Positions 24,607 through 34,745 of a stretch of DNA of 64,000 bases are shown piece by piece. Location of the stretch: assembly GCF_945859705.1 (NCBI RefSeq), contig NC_079137.1:61474552-61538551 (forward strand). Direction: 5' to 3'. Position numbers and translations under genes: made by a program. Below the pieces are notes generated by a model. It did not search any database. It was not told where the DNA came from and worked only from the letters and a program-made list of their open reading frames with translations. The stretch comes from Episyrphus balteatus. Taxonomy: Eukaryota > Arthropoda > Insecta > Diptera > Syrphidae. Numbering within the stretch: position 1 is the stretch's first letter; every line of letters begins with the position of its first letter.

Positions 24607-26044
24607 TAGAGCTGTAGCAAATCGTATGTATTCGTTACTAAAATGCGGGTATTCACTTCAGTAATGAGTAACGAAACGTTACTTTCTAAACAGTATCGTT
24701 ACTCGTATTTTTCGTTACTGGGTACTGAAGTAACGAAACATACGAAACCTACGAGATACGAAACATACGAGTAACGACGCGATTCCAGTTTCAATACTAA
24801 ATCCGATGTAAGATATACGAAATGAAGTGATACACTCAATTTGTCGCATTTCGCATCTCGTGTCGGTATCGTAACCATAGTCAGAATGCTAACTGCAGAT
24901 AATTATCTGGAGTTTACTTTTGTCTCGATTAAAACAGTAGTGCCAAGGTTCAATAATTATTGTGTTATCGATAATTTATACAGAAATATCAAAAGAGACG
25001 TTTTTGTATTTTCTCTATTTGGCCGAAATATGTACATATATCCACGACGCAACCAATCTGTTTATGGCCTTGGTGTTAATCGTATTGATATTTAGCTTAA
25101 GAATGAATTGGTTTTTCAAAAAATTAGTTTATTTTCGGTGCAAAATTTTCAACACAAAAAAGCAGAGAAAACGAGGTTTGAAAATCACTCTCAATAGAAA
25201 AAATTAATGAAAAATTGTTCGACATGGTTGTATTGAAGTGTTAATATTTGTGCCCTTAATTATGAAAGTGGACTAAGTCACTCCTAAAAATGGCATTAAA
25301 TTAAGCCTAAAAATTTTATTGTTATTTAAGGGGTAAAGTTTATTTGAAAGCGAAATTGCAGTTAATAAACTTCTTTATTGCTCCTCTAGTGATTTCATAA
25401 AAGAAATATAATTAAATCGTTATAAAAAAATTATTATGCAAGTTTTTCTTCAAACAATGCAAAAAGTGACTTAGTCCACTTTCATAATCATGGGCACATT
25501 TCGAGATCCGCGCGTTGTACTTTTGAAATTAAGGTCTCTAAAGAATTGTGATAAGATTACAAACGAATATAAACAAAAAATTACCAAAGTTTTGTCGAAA
25601 AATTTGGAAAAAAATCAAAAAAAGTTTCCATGTTTGATAAAAAAAAAAACGAAAACAATTCAATATAGCTACCTTTAAACTCTTATTACATGAGAATGCC
25701 GCAACTAATTTTAATGTTTATGACCTTAAAATGTTGCTCCGATTATAGAAATTGTTTTTAGTTTTTTTCAAAAAAAAAATTTTTACACCCTTATACCAAT
25801 GTACGAAACATACTTAAAATACCAAACATACGAAATGTATCAAATACATGAAATATACGAAATGTACGAAACACACGAAGCATGCGAAAGTAACGAAACA
25901 TGCGAAACACACGAAACATACGAAATATGCAAAAAATGCGAAACATACGAAAGTAACGAGTAACGTTATTATTGATGCGGGTACTAGTATCAAAAGTAAC
26001 GTATACATGCGGGTACTCATTTTGTCGTTACTTTTACAGCCCTA
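24607..26044. mobile_element. 1.44-kb hAT-like non-autonomous transposon
   Basis: The element is flanked by a perfect 8-bp duplication ATAGCATA (24599-24606 and 26045-26052), the hAT hallmark. Its ends are TAGAGCTGTAGCAAATCG and the reverse complement of TAGGGCTGTAAAAGTAACG. Subterminal regions on both sides carry clusters of ACGAAACATACGAAA-type and GTAACG motifs (24650-24790 and 25795-26010), possibly transposase-binding repeats. There is no transposase frame. It contains a nested MITE at 25250-25497. Confidence 0.8.
25250..25497. mobile_element. 248-bp MITE nested in the hAT-like element
   Basis: The left end GTGCCCTTAATTATGAAAGT and the right end, reverse complement of GTGCCCATGATTATGAAAGT, continue identically through GGACTAAGTCACT, giving inverted repeats of about 33 bp. 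Confidence 0.75.
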
Positions 26045-26467
26045 ATAGCATAGACCATTTTTTTTGTTCTCCCTGTTCACTTGTTTGCTTCATATGTTTA
26101 TCATTTTCAATATAAAAAAAAAACAGAACACAACAAATAAGATTGGTTTGGATTTTTGTAAGACTGAGGACTGAACAGTGAGCAGCTATATTGAAGAGCA
26201 ATCGTTCACTGCTCAGTGGAAGAGTTTAGTGATTGAAAGCAGCTATCGCAATAGCAGCATCAGCTCTAGTTATCGCACTACCCATCGTACCACGGGGTAC
26301 TACGTACTACTACTATTTTTTTTTTAAACGATTTCACATGTTTCGACGATATCTTTATCGAACGTCCAACTGGAGGCCAACTCTAAAGTTGGCTTATTTC
26401 AAATTTGACTGCAAACCAATAGTTTAAGCAAAATTTGAAAATATGTTTTTACTCATTCATTCGTAAA

Positions 26468-27100
26468 TTAAAAAGACCTTTCTTTTGAGGTATGACTCGA
26501 TGGCTTTCGAAGAATTTCTTTAAAATGCATTTTGTTTTAATTATTTTGGAAAAAAATTAGGTTTTAATTTTTATATCTAAATGGATAGGCCTGTTCACTA
26601 TAAAATCATATCTTCAAACCAAATCTAGTTTCGAAACTTGGTTGCGAAGATATCTGCTTCCGAATATGTTTGTATATACAAAGTTTGTTTAGTTTCAAAT
26701 AACTCTTTAACCAGACCTCAAAGACACTTTTGGATTTCAACCATGAATAGAGCTTAAAAAGACCTTTCTTTTGATGTATCATTTGATGGACTTTGAGGAA
26801 ATTTTTTAAAATGCATTTTTTTTTTGGCTAGGGGTAAACCTTGATTTTTTTTTTTCGAAAATCTTAAAAAAAATAGATTTATGACTTTTGTTCTTTAATA
26901 GACAGGCATATTCGTTATGAACTCATATCTTCAAATCAAAACTTGTTTCGAGATTTGGATCCAAAAATATCTGCTTCCGAATGTATGAAAAAAAAAATAT
27001 GTTTAGTTTCAAACAACTCTGTAACCAGAGACCTCAAAGACACTTTTGGATTTCAACCCTGAATAGAGCTTAAAAAGAACTTTCTTTTGATGTTCGAAGA
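26468..27100 (+). repeat. Diverged ~290-315-bp tandem repeats
   Basis: Units begin AAAAAGACCTTTCTTTTGA at about 26468 and 26756, with a third, partial unit at 27072. Each contains TGGATAGGCCTGTTC-like, TCATATCTTCAAA, AAGATATCTGCTTCCGAAT and GACCTCAAAGACACTTTTGG blocks. The inverted relatives are at 21545-22080. Confidence 0.7.
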
Positions 27101-27865
27101 TATGTGCTTACAAAAAAATATAGGTAAACAATTTTTTTTTTTTTTTTGTTTTTCAATATTTGTCAATTCTCAAAAAAGGGATCTTAAAAATAAAAACTCG
27201 ATTCTTACTCCTTAAATGGAAGTTGACCTCAAAATACTATTTTACTTGACAATAAAATGGTCATGAACCTAATACAAAGAAATTTTATTTTTATATGACC
27301 ATGTCACGCTCCAACTACTACCAACTAACCCAACAACAGTTTGTTGTAGGTATAAAAAAATAAGACTCTTCAGAAGAACAAAAAAAAAAATTAGCTTTTG
27401 GAAATATAAAAAGTGTCTCTTTAACTCACTTGACGTAATCCGTCAACAAGCCCCCACGGCATATCGACATTAATCTTGACGTTATACCCTTTTTTTTAGT
27501 TGGCTGAAACTTTGTCTCCAGTTAAGAAAAACAAAAACACATAGAAGTTATAGACCCTTGCGCATAAAAAAACAAAGAAAAACTTTTTTATTTATAGATC
27601 AACCCCTCCTATATTGTATTTGTTTGTTTTGTGGTTCCTTACCTTGTTTTGACCTTTACCTCAAGATTGTATTTTTTTTAAAGATTTAATTGGAATCATT
27701 CTGAACTTTTCAAGAAATTAATCACTTTATTTTTATATTTTTTGTGTTTATATTTGATTTAATAAAAATGACATCAATATTTTTACCACTATAAAGTACC
27801 TTTGTGGGCTTGTTTAAAAATACTCCTATAACGCGTCTTTAATCAATTTTTCTTTATAATTTCAG
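27101..27865. other. Upstream of the claudin-like gene
   Basis: AT-rich sequence ending in TTATAATTTCAG at 27865, a good splice acceptor. An upstream non-coding exon of the claudin-like gene therefore probably exists to the left, but I could not locate its donor or a promoter. Confidence 0.45.
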
Positions 27866-27872
27866 ATCTCAA

Positions 27873-27971
27873 ATGGATTGCTGGCTAAAATTTTCTTTGA
27901 TAGAAAGTAAACAATCTCGAGATCATATCGAAGTAAACGTCGAATGCAAACAAAAAATTATATCCAACTAA
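27873..27971 (+). other. 32-codon upstream ORF in the claudin-like leader
   Basis: Starting right after the acceptor at 27865, AAATGG begins a 32-codon frame that ends at 27971. A second upstream ATG at 27991 is out of frame with the main start and runs past it. Both could dampen translation of the main frame; this is inferred from position alone. Confidence 0.35.
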
Positions 27972-28004
27972 ACAAACTGATTGTTTAATTATGCTGAAGT
28001 TGAA

Positions 28005-31000
28005 ATGGCTAGACCGAAAACTTCTATTTACGCTGCGGGGATAACCTGCTTGGGTTTTATTTGCTTCATACTAGCTGCAGCCGCAGTTGGAATACCAATA
28101 TGGGGCCATTACGATAGTCCATCAGGTGAATACCTACTATTAAATTATTATTTTTTTTTTAACAATACAATCTTTTTTATTAACCAGGTGGATATTACGA
28201 CTCCGATAGAGGATACTTTAGTCTTTTTAAAGTGTGCAAACAATTAACGTACAACAGAGAAAAATGTGGCAGTGATGTATCTAAATTTCAACTTGCTTGT
28301 AAGACTTACCTTTTTTGAACTTTATGACCTACTTTATCCTTTTTTATTTAAATTTAAAGGACAGATATTTAAGAATCACATTAATAATTTATATTTTATT
28401 TTAGCCTCTGTTTACATTAGTGGCCTTCTGGCAGTACTTAGTACAATTGCATTAGGGATATATTGCATTCTGGCAGTAATACAGATGGCAATGATATCGT
28501 CAAGGGAAAAGGTTGTGATGAAATATACTTCTTTGGTTATGTTCAAAATGTTTATGGCATTAATAGGCTGTAAGTTTTTATAATTACTTCTATAAAGCTT
28601 CTTTAATATAAAAATGGTTTAATTCTTAAGGTCTTCTGGCTATTATTGCAACCATTTTGTTTGCTGTACAAATAGATGATTCGGAAAATTATGGATTCCG
28701 AGTAACTAGAGGAATTTCATTTTATATTCAAGTAAGAATAGTTTTATTATTTTGTATAAAAGGTGTCTTGAGAGATAAAAATCTTTACAGATAGCTGTAA
28801 TAGGTTTAACAATAGCCCTTTTTGTGGCATCAGTTTATGATATGATGTTCTCAAGGAAACCTGAAGGAGATCCAACTATGGCTATAGATACATCACCAGC
28901 AAATGCTACAACATTCAATAATCCTGGATTTAAAGAAGGACGAACGAGAAATGGTAAGAAATAAATATTAAATCAATAAACTATCTACATATTTTTTTTC
29001 CATACTATTAACAAAAGTTGCTGAAACTTTGAAAAAAAAATCGTATAAAAGCTGATTATTATGATTGGATTTGGTACTTAAATTTGAAAACTTATTTTCA
29101 TATGTCCAATCTATGATACGATTTATCAGCAAAAATAAAGGTTCAAATTGAATAAATCACATAACTTCAAATTAGTTTAGTTTTGTATCGTTTATTTATT
29201 TTAAAACTTGGAGTTGAAGATAAAGATAGAAGTAGAAATAGTCATTATTTTGTATTGTTTAAGCCAATTAGAGAAGAATTTGTCAATTAATCTTTTGACT
29301 TCAGAAACTTATTATTTTGTTTTATTTAAATACTTTGAACTACGGTATTGTACTTAGAAGTCCGAACATAATTTAAGAGACTTATGAGCTTTCCTTGTCG
29401 AATTCTTTGGTGTGCAAAAAAGGGGTTATAACTGCTAAGTCTTAACATTCGTCCACATACAAGATTTAATTTAAAATTTCTGAAATTAAAACTTAATTTA
29501 AGTTCTACCAGTTCTTAAGCTTACAGCTGTCAACTCGAATAAAAGTTGTCGTGTTTACAAATTTCCAAAACCTGACGAAGATGATGACGATGATTGTAAC
29601 GAAAACGATAACAATGACGAAAACGGCGAATCAACAGGAAAGTGTCTCAAAAATGTGTGTTTCTGTGCGATTCATGAGCCTTAAATGTTCAACATAATTA
29701 TCATTCCAATACATTCAAATATATATTTTCATATATTCACATCTATACATTATTTTTTCGCTTAAATTGTTTTTACATGAGTGAGTTTTATCATCTTGAA
29801 AATTTGATTGGCCAACCCTGAATTGTATTCTATGAATAATAAAATACACATACGTCAGATTTCAAAAATTTTAATAGGTACCCCACGGCAATTTAGTATG
29901 CTTTTGTTCAACTTAACACAATTGAGTAGGTACTTATACAAATGCGAAAAAAGACTGCATAAAATGTGTCAAAAAGCTAGAATGGGTTGATTTGACGCAA
30001 GAAACTTATGGAATTGAAAAATTTCAGAAATTTACTTAAAATAGAAAAAATATATCATAAATATATGGCAACACCAACCAGAAATCTTTTCTATCAGGTT
30101 GTTTTGATGCAATTTTTTTTTGAAATTTTTAACTGAATTCTTAGTAATGTATTTTTTTCCATAATTGTACGTAATTAAATACCCTTTACTTTTTAGTATT
30201 CAATACTTAATTTTTAGTAGAAAATTAAGAACTAAACGCATTTTTTTTTTTTGAAAAAATCGAAAGTAATTCAACAAAAACTACCAGCAGAAACAGTTTT
30301 TTTTTTTTCAAAGTACCGTACGCGTGCATGCGTCGATCAATTCTTACGTCACAAAAAAATTCCGAAATTTTATTATTGTTTTTTTTTTTTTTTTGACTTA
30401 GAAAACATATTTCCAACCAATCTTCCTTCCCTACTAACAATTTTGCTTCTATAATGCTTTACAGAAGCAACAATTGCATCTGTAAAGCTTTATAGAACCA
30501 AAATTGTTTGTCGGGTTATGAACCCAATAATTTGTAAATTAGGTTTTAATTTATTATTTTTTAAACCATGATTTGAACGGGAGCGTATCGGAATCCCGCT
30601 TTTTAAAATCCCGTTTTTCGAAAATCCCGAAAAAAAAGTTTCAAAATCCCGTTTACTAAAATACCGCTTTTTTAAATCCCGTTTTCTAAAATCCCGAATT
30701 TTAAAATCCCGTCAAATCCCGAAAATCCCGATTTTTTTTTACAAAATACATGCTTAATTCACAATTGAGAAAATCATGAGAAATAGACAAAAAATTAGTA
30801 AAACTGATTTTTTGAGTTGTAAATATCACACAATATGTACCTTCAATACATTCTGAAAACGGTATTTCTTTTATAAAAACATAAAATGATTAAAGCCTTA
30901 AATTGAGTTCACAAGTAAAAGAAATTTCATTTATTTAAATATCAAAATTGTTGAAATGCATCCAAATATAAGTTGAAATATATTTAAATGAAATTTCTTT

Positions 31001-34000
31001 TGATTATGTAGTGTGTACTTAATTTAAGGTGTTGTGATCATTTTAAGTTATTATTAATCTATGGGATTATCACGATTTCATTGTTCCTTTAAAAGTTTAA
31101 AGTAAATATTAGTTTGTTAATTAAACATTCCTTACTTTTTCTTATTTTTTGTATATATTATTAATCCAGTCAAATAAGGGTTTAACCTCGGAATGAATGT
31201 TAGTAGAAATTTTTTTTGCTCAATATCTTCCTTTTGCCATTCTATAATATATCTCAAAAGTCTAGAAAAATCTCATGTCCGCTTGTCGCGATTTCAAGGT
31301 CAAATCGCGAAATGGAGATTTTCAAAATTAGCAATAATAGGCTATGGTATTATATACACATATGATACATGATTTCAAGGTATTTTTTAATACTGATTCC
31401 AAAAAATCTAAAATCAAGACAATCTGACGTCTCTGGAAAAAGTTATACCTGTTTTTCATCTGTCAGCTCATATTATTATAACAGTTGCAAACTTACTGCC
31501 GAAAAACCCTTAAAAGTTATGGTAGATGAACTAAATTTTGCATAAAGATTTTAGAATCCATCATTATTAAAAATCAAAACAATCCATTACAAAAATATAT
31601 ATACCTACGAAATAATGGTATTTTTTGATGGAGGGGCAAATTTTAGAATATGCACTAAAGAAGATTCTTGTTCATCTTAGGAATAAGTGCAAATAGGCTA
31701 ATTTTTTCATTTTAATCTTTGTTTGGATATTCTTTAATTACCCTCAAAAATCTAAAAAAATCTCATGTCCGCAAGTCCTAATTTTCTTGGTTTGAAAATA
31801 AGGTGCAGATTTTAAAAAATTGGAAAACTACACTTAAGATTTTTGTGTCAGATCAACATGAATAAGGTGCATTACTTTTCAGGGATGGTCAGGTTGACTT
31901 GTTTGTGAGTTTTGTTGGAATTAGTGTTAAAAAATACCTTTAAATCATGTCGCTTAAGTTGGTATACATATAAAAATTTAAACTTTTCTTATTAATTTTT
32001 TAAAATCTGCACCTTATTTTCAAACCAAGAAAATTAGGTCTTGCGGACATGAGATTTTTTTAGATTTTTGAGGGTAATTAAAGAATATCCAAACAAAGAT
32101 TAAAATGAAAAAAATAGGCTATTTGCACTTATTCCTAAGATGAACAAGAATCTTCTTTAGTGCATATCCTAAAATTTGCCCCTCCATCAAAAAATACCAT
32201 TATTTCGTAGGTGTATATATTTTTTGTAAGGGATTGTTTTGATTTTTAATAATGATGGATTCTTAAATCTTCATGCAAAATTTGGTTCGTCTATCATAAC
32301 TTTTAAGGGTTTTTCGGCAGTAAGTTTGCAACTGTTATAATAATATGAGTTGACAGATGAAAAACAGGTATAACTTTTTCCAGAGACGTCAGATTGTCTT
32401 AATTTTAGATTTTTTGGAATCAGCATTAAAATATACCTTGAAATCATGTATCATATGTGTATATAATACCATAGCCTATTTTTGCTAATTTTGAAAATCT
32501 CCATTTCGCGATTTGGCCTTGAAATCGCGACAAGCGGACATGAGATTTTTCTAGACTTTTGAGATATGTTATAGAATGGCAAAAGGAAGATATTGAGCAA
32601 AAAAAATTTCTACTAACATTCATTCCGAGATTTACCCCTTTTTTCTCCTTATTTGACTGTATTATATATTTTTTGTTAAGGTTTTAATTAAATGCGTTTA
32701 GAAAAATCTCTCATTTCTTAATTTGTTTTAGTATCCCGATTTTGCAAGCAAAACTAGTTGTTTTATTTTAAAAAATCGCGCGATTTTTTAAAATAAAACA
32801 ACTAGTTTTGCTTGCAAAATCGGGATAATAAAAAACGGGATTATAAAAATCGGGATTTTAAAAAGCGGGATTATAAAAAGCGGGATAATGAAAAACGGGA
32901 TTTTAAAAGCGGGATTTTAAAAAACGGGAATATAAAAAGCGGGATATCGAACCCAACCCGATTTGAACAATGGGAAATCTGACTTTGTACAGAAAAGCAT
33001 AAATTTAACTTTAATCATCGATATTTTTGCGATCTATGTATATCGCAAATAGAATTAAAGAAATAATTTTGAAAACTTGAAGCTCATTACCTTGAGAGAC
33101 TTTTTTTTTAAATGAATTTGAAAGTGGCTATGTGAAGTTGGCACCCCCAAATGATAATTTTTTTCCAAACCCGCCTGGTTCGATTGCCCAAGGTTACTCC
33201 AAGATTTTTTTTTCGCTAGCCCATCCTTAGTTCTAAAATTATTTTTTTTTTACCTCAAAAATCTTTTTAAATAATATTATTTTTTTAAATAGAGTAAAAA
33301 TTGTTGGTTTTGCACTGTGGCTCGTTTCCCCAAGGTAAGCCCAAGATAGCCCAATTTTTTATTTTCGGTATCCTACGATTAGTTTAAACATTATAGAAGA
33401 ATTAGTTTTAATTCACCACAAAAAAATTTTAAAAAAATAGTACGCATACACCACAGTGACCTTTTTTAATTTATAATTTAGAAAAGGTAAATCCACTTGT
33501 GGTGGGCATTGCACCTCAAATATTATTTATTTGACTTAGAATTCTTACTTGGTTAAATGTAGTCCTTATAACATTCTTTTTAAGATGCTTAAGTAGATTT
33601 GTTTCATTTCACCTTAAAAACCACAAAATAAAAATATATTTTCAAGTATAAAAATCATTGATTTTTTTTTTTTGTTTGCCATATAAGCACCTAGAAGAGC
33701 TACATGTTTAGTAAAATCTATCCAAACATTTTTCAAAAGTAACAACAAATATAGACTGGTGTGTGTAGTGATTTCTTTTTCAGTACATGAATAGAACTTT
33801 TTAGACCTTTCTGAACTAACTTTGGTAATTCTAACTAATTAAAGCACTATTTTTCGTTAGCCTGCCCTTAGTTCAAAGTTCAAATTATAATTGAATTGAT
33901 AAAAACACCGAAAATTTCGTTTTTTTGTCAACGTTCCGCTAATTTTGACTACCCAGTGTATTTAATAAAAATAAGATATTCTAGTTCAAATATCTTCCTA

Positions 34001-34745
34001 AAATCTATGTCAAAATAAAAAAAAAAACGGTGAGCAAAATTGTTTTGAGTTTATTAAGTCTAGGTTCGTTAACAAAAATTTATGTTTTATAAATTGTTTA
34101 AAAGTCTGAGTATCTTTTTTTGAAATAAGAAGAAAAAGAAAACATAAACAAAATTTGTTTTTGTTTTTTTGACAGTTGGACTAAAGGTCAAAACAAACCT
34201 TTAAAAGTGATTTTTTTTAAATAGGTAAAAGAACCAAAATGTTCACTGTTTCTGCTGAAATTCCGGTAGACGGGTAGAAGCATAATTTTAAGGATTTCCA
34301 TTATGTGTTTAAATGTTTTTTTATTTGCTTGAAGTTTACATTTGTGGAAATTGCCTCTCCTACCAAAGGGGTAAGGAGAGGGGTCATACAGCGTCTTTGA
34401 ATCTTATAGTTGATTTACCATATTTTATACATTATATAAAATTTATTCTATTTTTTCTTCTTTTCAGGAGTCTCTGTAACAGATGCTTCAGGGAAACCCT
34501 ACAGTGGCATCAGAAATGGTGGCAGTGTTGCATCTATGAACACAACCCTAACAAGTGTTTCGAATGGTTCAACAGTTGAATCTGTTACCCGATCACCATT
34601 ACGATCCAGTTTAAAGAAACCTAGACCTAAGGATACCTTGGGTATACAAAATCCAGGATTCTCTGGATCAGGACATTCACCGCCAATGAATCGAAATGGC
34701 AGTGTTAAAAAAGTTCGAATACAAACGCATAGTACGGAAGTTTAA
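28005..34745 (+). CDS. Claudin/PMP22-like four-transmembrane protein, long isoform
   Basis: Coding exons 28005-28125, 28188-28298, 28405-28569, 28631-28731, 28791-28953 and 34468-34745 join without frame break to 312 residues; the in-frame ATG starts MARPKTSIYAAGITCLGF. Four hydrophobic spans lie near residues 9-33, 80-107, 121-147 and 161-185. The first extracellular loop has the claudin-family pattern: Trp33, then F-S-L-F in place of GLW (51-54), Cys57 and Cys67. The cytoplasmic tail of about 125 residues is Ser/Thr/Asn/Gly-rich, has two NPGF motifs, and ends in HSTEV, a class I PDZ ligand. In insects, proteins of this superfamily act at septate junctions or as membrane-domain organisers; I infer a similar role but do not recognise the exact orthologue. 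The last intron is 5.5 kb and filled with transposons. Poly(A) signal candidates are AATAAA near 35084 and at 35925. Confidence 0.85.
29527..29684 (+). CDS. Alternative last exon of the claudin-like gene (short isoform)
   Basis: Downstream of exon 5, TTACAG at 29521-29526 is a good acceptor. Joining 28953 to 29527 keeps the split codon in phase (G+CT) and opens 52 codons: AVNSNKSCRVYKFPKP, then an Asp/Glu/Asn stretch, then GKCLKNVCFCAIHEP and a stop at 29682-29684. The resulting isoform would have 272 residues. It lacks the PDZ ligand and second NPGF motif and instead has an acidic tail with five cysteines, several near the end and possible palmitoylation sites. An AATAAA at 29838-29843 lies suitably downstream. 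The block is also distinctly less AT-rich than its flanks. Splicing is inferred, not observed. Confidence 0.7.
30429..30515. mobile_element. 87-bp palindromic MITE, copy 1
   Basis: It starts CCCTACTAACAATTTTGCTT and ends in the reverse complement of CCCGACAAACAATTTTGGTT. The whole unit folds back through TCTATAAAGCTTTACAG arms. The same unit occurs at 40951-41036 and 41070-41156. Confidence 0.8.
31162..32664. mobile_element. 1.5-kb palindromic (foldback) element, copy 1
   Basis: About 660 bp at each end are near-perfect reverse complements, separated by about 170 bp; for example ATTTCGCGATTTG-type sequence near 31.3 and 32.5 kb and TAAAATCTGCACC near 31.8 and 32.0 kb. Ends are TAATCCAGTCAAATAAGG on the left and TAATACAGTCAAATAAGG on the right strand, with TAT on both sides as a 3-bp target duplication. 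It is 1503 bp, practically the same as copy 2 at 36356-37859. No transposase. It sits inside an intron of the claudin-like gene. Confidence 0.85.
32732..32827. repeat. Perfect 96-bp palindrome
   Basis: The sequence reads identically on both strands around the centre ATCGCGCGAT (no spacer). It sits at the inner edge of the right AATCCCG array. Perfect spacerless palindromes are unstable, so it is either recent or kept by element function. Confidence 0.9.
32961..34467. other. Rest of claudin-like intron 5
   Basis: AT-rich, with no coding exon seen. TACGCATACACCACAGTGAC near 33441 recurs at 37860, directly after palindromic element copy 2, so a further dispersed repeat is present at both places. 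Confidence 0.45.

Larger units (their letters stand above)
30578..32960. mobile_element. Transposon with subterminal AATCCCG repeat arrays
   Basis: The left 160 bp contain about ten copies of (A)AATCCCG spaced 8-18 bp, and the right 140 bp (32819-32945) about nine copies of the complement CGGGATT/CGGGATA. The outer ends CGGGAGCGTATCGGAATCCC and the reverse complement of the right end (CGGGTTGGGTTCGATATCCC) match partly. The short repeats look like transposase-binding arrays. The element lies in intron 5 of the claudin-like gene and is interrupted by the palindromic element at 31162-32664; without it, it would be about 0.9 kb. Confidence 0.7.

Noticed and set aside
26233..26427. Plus-strand frame beginning with an Ala-rich hydrophobic stretch, like a secreted peptide
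   Set aside because: After the first 20 residues it turns into repeat-derived sequence; no TATA box, splice sites or poly(A) signal fit.
33175..33195. GGTTCGATTGCC, similar to a tRNA B box
   Set aside because: No A box at the right distance, no acceptor-stem complementarity, and the closing CC of the B box is misplaced.
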